A stretch of 64,000 nt of DNA from positions 301,773-365,772 of the forward strand of contig VZRS01015041.1 in NCBI GenBank assembly GCA_013398055.1. The letters run 5' to 3'. Position 1 is the stretch's first letter; each line of letters opens with the position of its first letter. Below the pieces are notes generated by a model, which saw only the letters and a list, made by a program, of their open reading frames with translations, searched no databases and was not told where the DNA came from. Below are positions 27,087 through 38,600 of the stretch, one piece after another. This DNA is from Ifrita kowaldi (Eukaryota; Chordata; Aves; Passeriformes; Cinclosomatidae). The translations under genes were made by a program, and so were the position numbers.

Positions 27087-29795
27087 GTAAGACATGGCTT
27101 AAGAGAAACTCAGTTCAAGGTCTGGGCTGCCAGCACAGCGGGGAAAAACATGAATTAAGATGTGTAATCTGCGTAAATTCAATAAAAAATAGCAAAGACA
27201 CTGAAAATCCAGAAACATGAACCTGTTCTTGCAGTATGTTACTGTTGAACCAGGTACAAAGATTTTTGGGGATTAGGCTGAGTTTATCACACATTTTTCT
27301 CATGTTGTGGCTTGATGTTCCTCCATGAATTGGCAGCAGTAGATGACAAAGCACTATTTTCCTTCAAAATTCTTTGTGTAACACCTGGCTCTCTCTGAAA
27401 GCTTCTCTCCTTTATACCTTGAACCTCCTCAGAACAGTTGCCCATTTTTGCTTCATTTCATCAATTCAAACCAAGTTTCAGCCTTGGGAATAGACGGCTC
27501 CAGCATCCATCCCTTTGGCAGCAGTCACACCTGGATGTCAAGGTTACAGCACGGTCTGTGCAGGCCCAGGCAGTTTGGGATAATAAAAATGGAAATTTAA
27601 GGTCTGGGCCCTGATCAGTCGATGGAGTCATGCATTTAAAGGGCTTCACAACTGCTCTCCAGAGTAGCCTGTCATGGAGTGAGGAACAGGACAGAGGTCT
27701 CCTGGCTCCAATCCTGCATTTTACATCAGGAATTCTGTGCCTTTCCATTCCCCTGCCAGGCTGACGGCTCGGGAAATCCTAATGGGGACGGGAGCTCGTC
27801 CTGCGCCCCTCTTCCAGCCTGTTCTGGAGGGGCTGGGAGGGATGAGACCGTTCTGGACACGGCAGAGAGGGGTCTGAGCACCTCTGCTTCTCATGGCTGT
27901 TCCATGCCTTGGATGTCCCCTTCCCCTGGCAGAGGATCCCAGGGCCTGGGACAGTGCTCCAGCTCTTGCTGGGACCCATGGAACATTCCCAGTGGAGGTG
28001 CAGGGGGACAGCAGTGGCCTTATGGCTTTGGAGATCTCTATTTTTAGATCTTGTCAGTAGGGATTAAAGGGGGGAACAAGGCTCCTCTCCAGTTATCACT
28101 TTAGGCTGGGTAAGTGTTATCACCTTCCCTCCTTGGCTATAAAAATTAAACATCCCCATCTGATTTGAGCCTGCTTCCACCAAATTCATGGCTGGAGCGG
28201 TGCTGCTGACCCTGGCACCATCACATGAGCCTCAGGCTGGCCTTGGAATTCCCACCTCCACGTTTATTCCCTTATTGACAGGCAGCCCTGCTCTTCCTGC
28301 TTCCCAGCTCAATTCCCGGTCATTTCTCCAAACACAAGCTGCAGCCTCGCTGCTGGAATGAAATCTCCACCTAAATCTGTCCCACAAAAGTCATCCCCAG
28401 AAGATTTCTCCATCCAAGTCCGAGCAGCTGGAGCGCAGGGCAGGGAGGCAGAGGTTGGGCACAGTGATCACCCATGGGCATGGACTCCACACACAAGAGG
28501 GGGATGCGAAGTTGTTTATTACGCAGCCAGAATTCCCCTAAATACCAGCACACCCAGGATATCACATCCCATAAACAGGAAACATGTTCCCCACAGTGTC
28601 CCCCAATCACCTGGGGTAGTGCACAGATTTTGCCTATTATGGGAACAGGTAAACAATACCCTGTAAGGTCACAAACTACAACCATCACCTCTCACAGGTC
28701 CAACCCTGTCCACAAACCCACAATCCTCTCTCCGCCCATCCCAGGGTCACCCACGGGCCCAGGAAAGAGGCTCTCTCTCTCTGGCCTTCAGGGCCTATCT
28801 CTCTATCACCACAAAGTGCAGCCCAACAGCTCCCAAAGCAGCGCTCAGGGCCGGGAGCCGCTGGGACACCGCGCCTCGGGAAGCTCCGGGGTCCAGCCCT
28901 GATGGATGGCACCGCTGGCTTGGCCCTGGCTGGGAATCCCACAGCGCCAAGGTGGCGGCTTCCCGTGCCGGGAGGAAGTGGGGTGGGAGAGGGGCGGAGG
29001 TGAGCATGGGGGAGGAGAGGTGAGAGAGGCCATCGGACAAATTTAGAACATCCTCTCCTTCCAAATTCAATCTCCAGGAGACAACGAGCTTCAAAGGGAG
29101 GAAAGCCGCTGTGATTTCCTTCGAGCAGCATTGACGCTTTCTTGTTTGATTGTTTCAATAGATATTTGTGAATATTTTATGAAGATGTTTAATCTGTGTG
29201 TGGTGTCGAAAAGGGCCTCCCGAGCAGGGTTATTTTTTCTTCCCCCTTCCCCCAGCCATCGGGGAGCAGAGCTGCCAAACCCTGAAGTTCAGCTTTATCA
29301 CGTTTTATTATTCTTGTGGAAAATGGACTCTTTGCCACTGTAAATTAAGTTTCTTGTGTTACCATTATACTTTAAAATCGTTGCACTCTCTTTAAGCATG
29401 CATGGAGAAAGGTCCCTCTTGCTCATACCAAGCAGATCCCAGCCACCTCAATTCATCGTCTTTGTTATTCAGAAATTCATGCTAAGACACACAACTCAGA
29501 CTTTTAGTTTTGCTTAACGTGATGTTAATTCGGGGCAAAAAAGGCTTTTTCAGTCTTGTCAGATCTGTTTAGCCACTGATCTCGTTCAGTGTGCATTTGC
29601 CACTTCCAGCTTTGACCTTCATGAGTGCTAAAGCACGATGAAGCCTCAGGTCTCAGATCTCTTTCTGTAACTTGCCTTATTTTTCCTCGTGGTTCTAAAC
29701 AGAGATGCCACAGCTTGATTATTTCAAAAGCATTTACAAGAAACCCTGGCTCTGAGGGGAACGGGAATCCTCACTGCTTGTCTGTTTCCTTGCAG
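27087..29795 (+). other. Intron 4
   Basis: A 2.7-kb phase-0 intron. It includes a CpG-richer block near 28.5-29.0 kb that may be a reverse-oriented LTR. Nothing else is recognisable. Confidence 0.75.
28465..28990 (-). mobile_element. Candidate solo LTR of an avian endogenous retrovirus
   Basis: Read on the minus strand, this block has a CpG-rich stretch, then CT/AG-rich sequence, then TGCGTAATAAACAACTTCGC (a polyadenylation signal) and a short GT-rich tail, as in an LTR. The base composition differs from the surrounding intron. I could not define TG...CA ends or a target-site duplication, and no gag, pol or env remnant is seen. It may be a different repeat or unique DNA. Confidence 0.3.
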
Positions 29796-29955
29796 TACCC
29801 TTCTTCTGTAGAGATCAACTTCAAGAGGATGGTGTGGGACCCCAGGAGAGGCTTTGTCATCCCCTCCCAGTCCTTTGTGTACTCCGGGGTCCTCACGTGC
29901 TCGGCCCACGTCAACGGCAGCGTCTTCAACTCCTACTACCTGACCCAGAGACTGG
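29796..29955 (+). CDS. VEGF receptor exon 5: second half of Ig domain D2
   Basis: This 160-nt exon follows acceptor TTTCCTTGCAG and precedes donor CTGG|GTGAGTG. It runs from phase 0 to phase 1. It encodes YPSSVEINF, VWDPRRGFVIPS (the W-D-x-R-R/K-G-F motif of VEGFR D2), SGVLTCSAHVNG with the second D2 cysteine and an N-G-S sequon, and YYLTQRL. In FLT1 the equivalent YLTHR strand contacts ligand, and here Q replaces that H. The family fit is very strong. Confidence 0.94.
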
Positions 29956-31262
29956 GTGAGTGCCCAGGGACCACCACAGAGCCTCTGTTTCACAGGCAGC
30001 TCCTGGCTGTTACTCCTTGCTTAGCCTCAATTATATTTGATAGATCTCACTGGTCTGCATCTGCAGCAAGCCCAAACTGGAATGCTAAAAGTAAACTCAT
30101 TCTTCCTTTTTTCCCTCTATTCAATAAAACTTGGATTGGAGCCACTCCTGGTTTTGAAAAATGACCAAGTGCTGAGGTGGTACAAAACAGGAGGGTTTTA
30201 TTCAAACCCCACCAAGGCTTTGTTTGCTTGGATTGAGCTGTATTTACATTAAAACAACTGCTGGTTCAGGAGAAACCAAACAGCAGCTTTCTTTTTGCTT
30301 CTGGTCATTAACCACGTGTGATCATCATATAAAAATCTCACTACACCGCTAATTCACATCTTTGCTTTTTCATAGGTTTTCTCTTGGTGATTTACTGTAC
30401 CATTTCCCTTGGATTTACAGCTGAGCTTCAGCTCATAATTAAAATCTGAATGTGAAGCAACTAAACATTAAATTTTTGAGTGCTGGGCATTTATATGAAA
30501 CCAATTAGAATTTATTTTTCTTTCATTTTCCATGTATGTTCTTTATCTCCTCATTTATCTTCTGTTTACTGGGAGTTCATTCCCATTAGCTCGTGGCATC
30601 CTTCTATACAATCAGCACTCAGCTTGAACAACAGCCTTGTAAATTTGTGTGGCAGCCAAATAAAAGTCCTCTAAATCTCTCTCTTTCTCTTTTTTCTTCC
30701 TTTTTGGAGTCATTTTTTACTAAAATCATGAATGCAAACCTACAAAACCTCTTAGGCCATCCCTGTGCAGCTCAGAAGGACCCAGGAAATCCCTTTCTCT
30801 CTTGGGTCACTGTCAGTGGTCAGGGGTGGTTTTGGTATTGGGCACAAAAAACTGATGGAAGTTCAGAGCTGATGTATTTAAGGCATTGATAAATGTGGAA
30901 GAGCAAGATCTGGGGATCCCATTCAGGGACTTGGGGTTCTCATTCAGGGATTTGGGGATCCCATTCAGGGATTTGGGGATCCCATTCAGGAAGGAAAGGG
31001 AGCGGGGCAGGAGAGGGCAGGAGAAACGCATCTCATGTCCAACAAAAGGGGATCCTCTCGTGTTGAGGCCCTTGAAAGGATGAGTGACCTTTGGAAACTC
31101 TTTTCTGTGGAGCTGATGAGCAGGTTGGAGCCATGGCACGTGGAAGAGCAGCCTTTCCTGACTGAGCGTGTCCCTGGGATCAGGGATCAGCCGATGGATC
31201 CCGCCCTGCACGGGGCTGGTGCAGGGAGTGCTGCTGCCACAGCTTTGCCTCTTCCATTGCAG
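29956..31262 (+). other. Intron 5
   Basis: A 1.3-kb phase-1 intron holding a four-copy 21-bp tandem repeat at 30911-30994. Otherwise it is AT-rich and featureless. Confidence 0.8.
30911..30994. repeat. 21-bp tandem repeat, four copies
   Basis: TGGGGATCCCATTCAGGGAT-type units start at 30911, 30932, 30953 and 30974 with an exact 21-bp period. The second copy has TTCTC for ATCCC and the last degenerates at its 3' end. Confidence 0.93.
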
Positions 31263-31399
31263 AGGGCAGAATACAGAACCTGGCTCTGAGGGCAACTCCC
31301 AAAAAGCTGCTGGTTGGAGAAACTCTGCATCTGGAGTGCAAAGCAGAGACCTTCATCAACGGGCGCATCCAGTTCATCTGGACGTGTCCCCGTGGCAGG
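31263..31399 (+). CDS. VEGF receptor exon 6: first half of Ig domain D3
   Basis: This 137-nt exon follows acceptor CTCTTCCATTGCAG and precedes donor GCAGG|GTGAGT. It runs from phase 1 to phase 0. It encodes EGRIQNLALRATPKKLL, then VGETLHLECKAET with the B-strand cysteine, then NGRIQFIWTCPRGR. The VGE-L-L-C and I-F-W strands match KDR and FLT1 D3. The residue two after the C-strand tryptophan is cysteine, where I recall tyrosine in FLT1 and KDR. This is an unusual extra thiol. Confidence 0.92.
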
Positions 31400-32839
31400 G
31401 TGAGTGGATGGAATTCCTGTATTCCCCCCTTCCCAAAATCCACAGGGCTGAGAAAACCTAATTATTATTTATTCTGAAATTACCCAATCATTTGTAAGCT
31501 TATCATTGATTGGACTTTGTGTTTGGATGAATCTAAAACTTCTCTGCCCTTCTTGAACCTGCAGATGAAACTGCAAACCTCAGGCTAAATAAACCCTTGG
31601 CAAGAAAAGCCAGGAATGTTTCCTTCTTTTTGGGAAGAAAAACTCCCTCATTCCTTCTGTCCTGGCTGTCTCACAGTGACAAGTCTCAAGTGCAGGTTGT
31701 AAGTTGTCAATCTGCCCATCTATTTTGGTATTTATGAAGTAGGAAAAAGCAAAGGAAAACACAACTGAACCTGTGGAAATCATCCCTAAAAAATGAAATC
31801 TAAATTCTGAGTGTGGGCTCTTGAGCTTTCTGTGGATACAACGCAAAAGTGCCAAATCTAAAGTAGAAATAAGCAAGAAACTGAACATTTGAGGCACCAA
31901 ACCCTGTCACTTCTCCTAAAAAAAACAAACCAGAAGGGGATCATTTCCCAAATCAGTTAATTTATCTGAGAGTCTACTCATTGGTCTGAGAATTAAAATA
32001 TTGGGATTTTTTTCTTCTTAGCTCAGCAAAATACACATTGCAAAGAAGCATCTAAGCCACTTGGGACGGTGTAAAATGTGATTCCTAAAAACTGTTTAAT
32101 TTTGATTTGTTTCCTCAAAATAAAAAATGTCTGAGTTTGTTTTGGTGAGGAAATAACAGAAAATGTAACACAGAATTTACAGAGGTGCAAGCCCTACAGT
32201 GTTACTGAATTTGGTTTCTTGAACCCCATATGGTGGAAAAGAGTTGTTTTCCTATGAACTCTCCTTATATTTCTAACATTATAAATGTAAAACTACTTGG
32301 CCAAATCTCTGGGATGAAAAATCCTATCGAAAGCAATCACGCTGTCTAAAATTCTCCAGGAATTTGCATTGGCACTGAGCTGTCATAATATATTATATTT
32401 CTGTCATAATATATTTCTTTTAGAAAGCAGGAGGTTTTTAATGCAGAAAAAATACTGACTGTGACCAAAATCAATTAAAAAACCCTCAAAACCAAAACCT
32501 CAGAGCACAGCTTTGACCCTGTAGCAGTTTTGCCCTGAGATCTTTGGGATTTGCTCCTGGAGAAGGGCTGGGATGCATCCCCTTATTTACCTGCCTGCCC
32601 AGATTTCAGTACAAAGTGCCACATCTCCACTCTGTTTCTCTCTCTTATTAGACTTGGTAATGAAACTTCACACAAGAGCTCTTCCTGCTGATTTGCCTTT
32701 TGTATGATTTATTTCAGTGATGGGGAGATGGGATCATTTTGATATGAATCACTGCTTTTCTTTCCTGGCAGCCTTTGAAAGGGTGAACACAATAATCCAC
32801 TTTCTGCTGCTTTTTGACCCTGTTTTTTGTGACTCCCAG
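31400..32839 (+). other. Intron 6
   Basis: A 1.4-kb phase-0, AT-rich intron. A small imperfect duplication (CTGTCATAATATATT twice) lies near 32380-32420. No mobile element is recognised. Confidence 0.8.
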
Positions 32840-32999
32840 CACCCTCACCCCAGAAGGGCGATGGACCAGAGCAATGTGGTGTACAAAGTGGGCAGCAGCC
32901 TGACAATTGAAAATGTCACCATGGAAGATGGGGGCCTGTACATCTGCAGGACCTTCAATGCCACCAGGCTGGAGGCCAATGTCACTGTCACCGTGTATG
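32840..32999 (+). CDS. VEGF receptor exon 7: second half of Ig domain D3
   Basis: This 160-nt exon follows acceptor TTGTGACTCCCAG and precedes donor TATG|GTGAGTG. It runs from phase 0 to phase 1. It encodes HPHPRRAMDQSNVVYK, then SLTIENVTMEDGGLYIC with the F-strand cysteine, then NATRLEANVTVTVYE. Three N-glycosylation sequons are N-V-T, N-A-T and N-V-T. RRxxDQSN recalls FLT1, while LTxENVTxxDxGxYIC and VYEKP recall zebrafish Kdrl. Confidence 0.93.
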
Positions 33000-33797
33000 G
33001 TGAGTGCTGCAGCCACACCAGGCTGGAGCAGGGACTGGGAGAGTTCAGCTTAAAGGACAATGCCAGGCTGTAAAATCTGCTGATTGAAATGGCATTAAGG
33101 AGAAATTCAGGCAGTTAAAACATCTATTAATTATCTATAGCCTCTAATTAATCAATGAGAGTCAGCTCCCATGTCTTCCAACAAATTCAAGAGGTACATT
33201 TAGATGGGATATTGGGAAGGAATTGTTCCCTGGGAGGGTGGGCAGGCCCTGGCACAGGGTGCCCAGAGCAGCTGTGGCTGCCCCTGGATCCCTGGCAGGG
33301 CCCAAGGCCAGGCTGGACATTGGGGCTTGGAGCACCCTGGGACAGTGGAAGGTGTCCCTGCCATGGCAGGGGTGGGATGGGATGGGATTTAAGGTCCCTT
33401 CCCACCCAAACCATTCTGGGATTCTGGGATGTCTGAGGGAGATGAACTGTTTGACAAAGCTGGCACTGAGTGTGGCTGCTGAGGCCCTGGAAAATCCATC
33501 CTGCTGGCTCCACATGGACAAGAGATGGCCCAGGCATCTCCCAGCCGGACCCAGCGGCAGTGCTGGTGCATGTCCTCTGCTTTCCACCTGAATTCCTTCA
33601 TGTGGGAACAGCCCTTCCTGCCTGAGGCTGGGCTGCACAGGGCAGCTGAGGGAACAGCCTGATCCATTTGGTTCTCTGCAGCTCTGCAGGTCTGTACTGG
33701 AAAAAATCCCATGTGGGAACAGAGCAATTCCCAGGTGTGAGCTCTGTCCTGTGGCAGAGCTGCCATTCCAAATGTCCCTGCTCATTTCTCTTCCCAG
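33000..33797 (+). other. Intron 7
   Basis: The shortest intron in the window (798 bp, phase 1). About 30% of it is a plus-strand CR1 copy. Confidence 0.8.
33197..33434 (+). mobile_element. CR1 LINE fragment, 3' end, plus strand
   Basis: GGAAGGAATTGTTCCCTGGG, AGGCCCTGGCACAGGGTGCC, TTGGAGCACCCTGGGACAGT and ACCATTCTGGGATTCTGGGA form a continuous avian CR1 3' end with an ATTCTGGG tail. It is inserted about 200 bp after exon 7 in the sense orientation. Confidence 0.92.
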
Positions 33798-33915
33798 AAA
33801 AACCCTACATCACGGTCTCACCCAAGAAAGGGCCGTACTACGAGATTACCTCAGGACACAAGTCCCTGAAGCTGGCTGCCAAGGTGGACGCCTTTCCTCG
33901 GCCGACTGTCACCTG
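33798..33915 (+). CDS. VEGF receptor exon 8: first half of Ig domain D4
   Basis: This 118-nt exon follows acceptor TTTCTCTTCCCAG and precedes donor CCTG|GTGAGTG. It runs from phase 1 to phase 2. It encodes EKPYITVSPKKGPYYEI, then a SLKLAAKVDAFPRPTVTW strand pair. There is no B-strand cysteine before the W, as expected for VEGFR D4, which lacks the Ig disulfide. KVDAFPRPTVTW closely parallels the FLT1 KVKAFPSPEVVW. Confidence 0.93.
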
Positions 33916-35523
33916 GTGAGTGCCCCAGCAACAGCAGAAATGCCTGGCCTCCTTTAGGGATCCTGTCTGGAGTAGCTCACCCCTGTTCCTGAGCACACAG
34001 ATCAGAGGTGGGAGCTGGGAATGCCCCGAGCTCTGCCTCCACTCTGGGCTGCCTGAGCTCTGGGAGGCTGGGCAAGCCAGCCCTCATTCCCAGGCTCTTT
34101 TTCTCTCCTAGCCATGCAAGAAAGGTCCAGGAAAAACGTGTGTTTCACTTTCCCTGGACACAGAATTGTTTGGGAGATCCAAGGACAAAGCTCTTGGGGA
34201 AGGGGTGCCTGTTCACCCCAGCGGTGCTGGTCAGTCTGCCAGGGGGCAGGGGATAAGAGAAAAAGGACAAATTTTCAACACAAGAAATTGTTTCTCTCCA
34301 GACCTTTTAAATAATGTCCTCCAATCCTGTGCCAGCAGATCCTTGCAGCCAGTGCAGTGAATCAGGAGGATTCACTCCAGGAGACTGAAGGGTGTCTCTT
34401 TACCCTTTCATCACTTGTCCTCTCTCCTGCTCCATCTTTAACAATCCCATCCAGTGCCTTTACATCTTTACCTGCACTAAATCCCACGGGACAGCTGGCA
34501 GGGGGTGCCTGTCCTGGCAGAGAAGGTGGCATTTCCCTGGAGCACCTGTCCTTGGCCAGCTGAGAGCCTGGCAGGCAGCAAAGGGTTGCTCAGGGCTGGC
34601 CTTGCTGCATTTTATTAGCAGTGAAATAACACGAAATCCTCTAATTTTAGTGGAATCAGTGCCAGGAGGTCTTTTTAATTGCTGCTGTTATTTAGGGATG
34701 GGGATGTTTTGGGAGCTGAAGTGGGGACTGACCCCTTCTCCCTGCCAAGCCTTTGTTCCTGGGCTCAGCGTGGAGCTCTTTGGTGGCTGCCTGGGACCAC
34801 CAGAGCTGCCTTCCCTTGGAGCCCCAGCTGTTGATGTTGGAGGTCTCTCAGGATGGTTGTTTTTACTACTGCAAAGGAAGTTTCCAGCATCCTCAGGCAG
34901 TGGGAGATGCCCCAGCATCCTTCCACCAAGCCTAAAGCTCCGTGTGTGGCAAAGCCTGGCCTATTTCCTAACCATAAACCTGCGTGTGGGGTTAGCAGTG
35001 CAGAGGAGCCTCTCCTGCAGATGCTGCTCTCCTGCCCTGAGGGAATATTCCAGGCTGGGAATTCCTCACTGGCCTCCTTATGGACCAGCCTTCTCCAGGC
35101 CACAGTTTAACTTTTCCAGAAACAGTAAAGGCTCACACAGACATCCTGAGAGACAATTCTGCTGAATTAATCTCTTCCTTTAAAACTGAAGACACACATT
35201 TTGCTAATCCATGATTTTCCACACTTGGTGTTGCCCATCCAGCTTCATCTGGGGGCATTTAGATCACAGTTGAGATCTGAGAGGCTCTGTTCACTCAGAC
35301 CCAATAAAACACCTTTCCTGTGTGGAATGAATCCATCCCACAGCATTGAGATGTGAATCAGTTCTGGTGTGGAAGGATAACAGGAATAAATATCCAATCC
35401 AAGCAGTGATTCTAGACCCACATTTCCCTTGCTGGGATGACCCTTTATCCCCCCTAAAGTGGGTGACAGGGTTTTTGAGGGATGACAGGGGCAAGATGAG
35501 CCTTGATGGAACTTCCCAAACAG
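33916..35523 (+). other. Intron 8
   Basis: A 1.6-kb phase-2 intron. It has no recognised repeat and no other exon. Confidence 0.8.
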
Positions 35524-35699
35524 GTACAAGGATGGCAAACTGATCACGGACAACCACACCTGCTACGAGCCAGATCCACTGAAATACAGACTGGGAATAC
35601 GAGATGTGAGGCCAAAACATGCTGGGAACTACACCATCGTCCTGAGCAACCCCAAATACGGCCTCTACAAGAACCTCACCATGCAGCTGGTGGTGACAG
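35524..35699 (+). CDS. VEGF receptor exon 9: second half of Ig domain D4
   Basis: This 176-nt exon follows acceptor CTTCCCAAACAG and precedes donor ACAG|GTAAGGA. It runs from phase 2 to phase 1. It encodes (W)YKDGKLITDNHTCYEP, then LGIRDVRPKHAGNYTIVL, then YKNLTMQLVVT. Sequons are N-H-T, N-Y-T and N-L-T. The AGNYTI motif and KNLT close D4 as in FLT1 and KDR. A lone cysteine (codon 35561-35563) sits in a domain that otherwise has none. Confidence 0.94.
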
Positions 35700-38600
35700 G
35701 TAAGGACTGGGTTATTTCTCCTACTTTGTGTGATCCTGTTGTGCCAGCCAGCAGGAATGGGTGACATTTCCTGGTGTTGAGCTGGTGAGAGCTGAGGCAG
35801 CACTGCACAGAGATCAGTGCCTCCCTCAGGGACCACTGAAGCCCTCATTTCAGCTGCTCTGAGGAGTCAGTGTGACCCTGGCTCAATAAAGTCCCTTCCC
35901 CAGGACACTGCACCTCCCACGGCCACGGCACTGAGTGCCGGGACAGTGGCTCCACACAGAGAGGTGGAAATGCCTGGAAAGGGCACAAACTTCACATTTT
36001 TATAGGAGCTTGGGAGGATATCGAGTAGAGAGGCCTTTAGAACCAGGGGCAGAGTTTCCCAAGAGAAGGGCTGGAAGTTTTATCCCTTGAGATTTAAAAG
36101 CAGCTTGGGCAAAGCTCTGGAGAACATCTGCTGGGACAGGAAGGGTCCCAGTGGGGCTGATGGAAGGAACTGGAGGAGCTGCCCTGACTTTTATGTCTGT
36201 CCATCATCCTGCTCCAGATCCACCTTCCAAGTCTGTAGTTTCTGTTCTGTCACTCCTCTGCTGGCAGCATTTGAGGGACAGGTTCATTTTTAGGAGAATT
36301 TGGAGAAAACTGTGGTGTGCACTGAAGAGGGTTCACTTGCCATAGAGGGAAAATAGATATTGGAATGCCATGTATCAACCTCCCTTGCTGGGATAATGCA
36401 GGACAGAGCCATATTGTCTCTTTGCACATCCACTGCCTCTTTCAATCCATTGAATTTGGCAACAGAGATTGAATTATGAGGCCAAGTAGGAGTTCAGCAA
36501 AACTTAGCTCTGCTTTCCCTTTGTATTTTCCACTTGGGCAGTGAGTAGTTACTGAGACAGGTTTGCTCTCTTTTCTGTGGTAAATTCTTCTCTCCTTATC
36601 CTCTTTACACCTTAAAATATTCTCAATTGTCCAATTTTTATATACTTATGTTTTGTTGCCCCATGTCACTTCCAGCCGTTGTGTTTTTCTCATTTCACCC
36701 TTCAGAAAGGAATAATGCCTAAAAAATGGAGAACTCGTCACTTAGGCATAGCTGGCCTACTAAAAATGGTAAATAAGATATGGTAGCTTGAAAAACCTGA
36801 AATAGGACATAAATTAATGTGTGGTTTAGGAGTGGAGGGAGCCAAGAACATGCTCATGGTCAGGTCCTGCATCTCAGCTGAGCAGGAGGAACGTGTTAAG
36901 CTGCATAATTTGTCCACTTGAGATTGTTTTTCCACACAATGGTTTTGCCTCTTCAGAGAGCGGAAACGTTGAAAGGAAGAGAGAATTAAGAATGATAATA
37001 AACTATCTTGTCAAGGTAAATATTGGTGTTTGTGTGCACAGGACAGCGTTTCCTTGAGGAGCCGCCGTTCCCCAAATAGGCAATCAAAAACAAACAGAGC
37101 CTTTTTCTATCAGCAAGATGCTATTTCAGGATTAAACCAGCCCAGCACAAGCTTTTCATGTCCATGGTGTGTCCAAGCTTGGGGCATCCCATCTCTCACA
37201 GGGTGCTGCTCATCCTCAGCCTTTCCAGGGCTCAGCCCAGCAAAGGCTTCATCAGCTATTATCCATTATTTAATTGCAGACCCCCCTATTTCTCCAAGTC
37301 CAGCAGCTGCAGGAGGGTTCCCAACTGTCCTGTGGTGAAGCACAGGCAAAGGACACAGCAGCAAGTGTCTCTGTTCTGGTGACAGAAAGGTGGGGAATGA
37401 GAGCAGGCCAAGGAAACCTCTGCCCAGGGTGCCGTGGGTGGAAGCTGGAGGCTGCAGGCAGTGAGGGTTTGCTGGGCTGCAGCAGGGCTGGCACACAGCA
37501 CCCAGGGAATTCTGCCATCCCTGGCAGGCTCTTCCCTGCAGCACCACCCTGATGGGCTGTGTGTGAAGGACTCAGCCCAGGAGAGACTCGTTCCACTGAG
37601 ATTCCTGTGGGTAGAGCCCCAAAAGGGCGAATTGGGCTCTTGAAGCTTCTCCAAACTGCCCTTTCTCTTGTGCTTCCCATCACAGGGCAGGGACGGCTTT
37701 TTTAGGAGCTGCTCTTTCAGACCTGGGCATCCTTTGCTTTCCTTTCAAGTACACTCTGAAGCTCCAAACCAAAAGCAGATTGGAATTTTGCCCTTAACTC
37801 TCCACAAATAAGCTGGCACTTATCTCCAGCCATCATGACTGATACCTGGGTATCTCACCTGAATAGATTAAATTGCTTGGAGTTTCAGCAGACTCCGAGA
37901 CAAGAGAAGGAGACCAAAACACACTCTGTAGCCCCTTTCTGCAGGGATTACCTGAAAGAAACCACCTCTGAGCTGGAGGTGTGATTAATGCCTCTGCTCA
38001 GAACCATAGGCAGCCTGCAATTACTGGAGCTGGGATTTGAACACAGGGATTAGTGGAGTTGATGGAAAAATCTTCTTGGGCTTCCAGTGGACGCAGTGGT
38101 TGGAGTATCAGTTTTGCATCGTGGCTAAAAGGTGGAGCCTGCAGTGGTTCAGCACCTGATAAACCTCCTGCTGAGTAATAACCATGTACCCTGAGAGTGA
38201 GGAGCAATTTCTGTGTGAATAACAGCACTGCTCCCCAAATTTGGGGCCAGCCTTTCCTTTCAGAGGTGCACTTGTGAAAGGGAGTGAGTTCTGATCCGCA
38301 GTGTTAAAGAGAAGAGGGGAAATTACATAACCAGCCTTTGGAGTGAGGAGATAAATGTCATTGGAATGTTTTCTGTTGCTGCAAGGGGACACTGCAGTGC
38401 AGAAATGATCAGTAATCACACAGCCCCCTCTTCTGAGAGTCTCCTCACAACAATCCATCATTAATGTGCCACAGGTACTCAGCTGGCGCTCAGCGTGCCG
38501 TGACAGAGCCATCAGCTGCATATTCGGGCTGGGTGGAGAGGAATTTTGAAGTTAATGTTGTTGTGAGTTGTTTTTCACAAACAAAGTATAAACAGCAGCA

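Noticed and set aside
34392..35165. 257-codon plus-strand open frame in intron 8
   Set aside because: It lies between two in-phase VEGFR exons and has no family resemblance. It looks like a chance frame in a stop-poor GC-rich intron.
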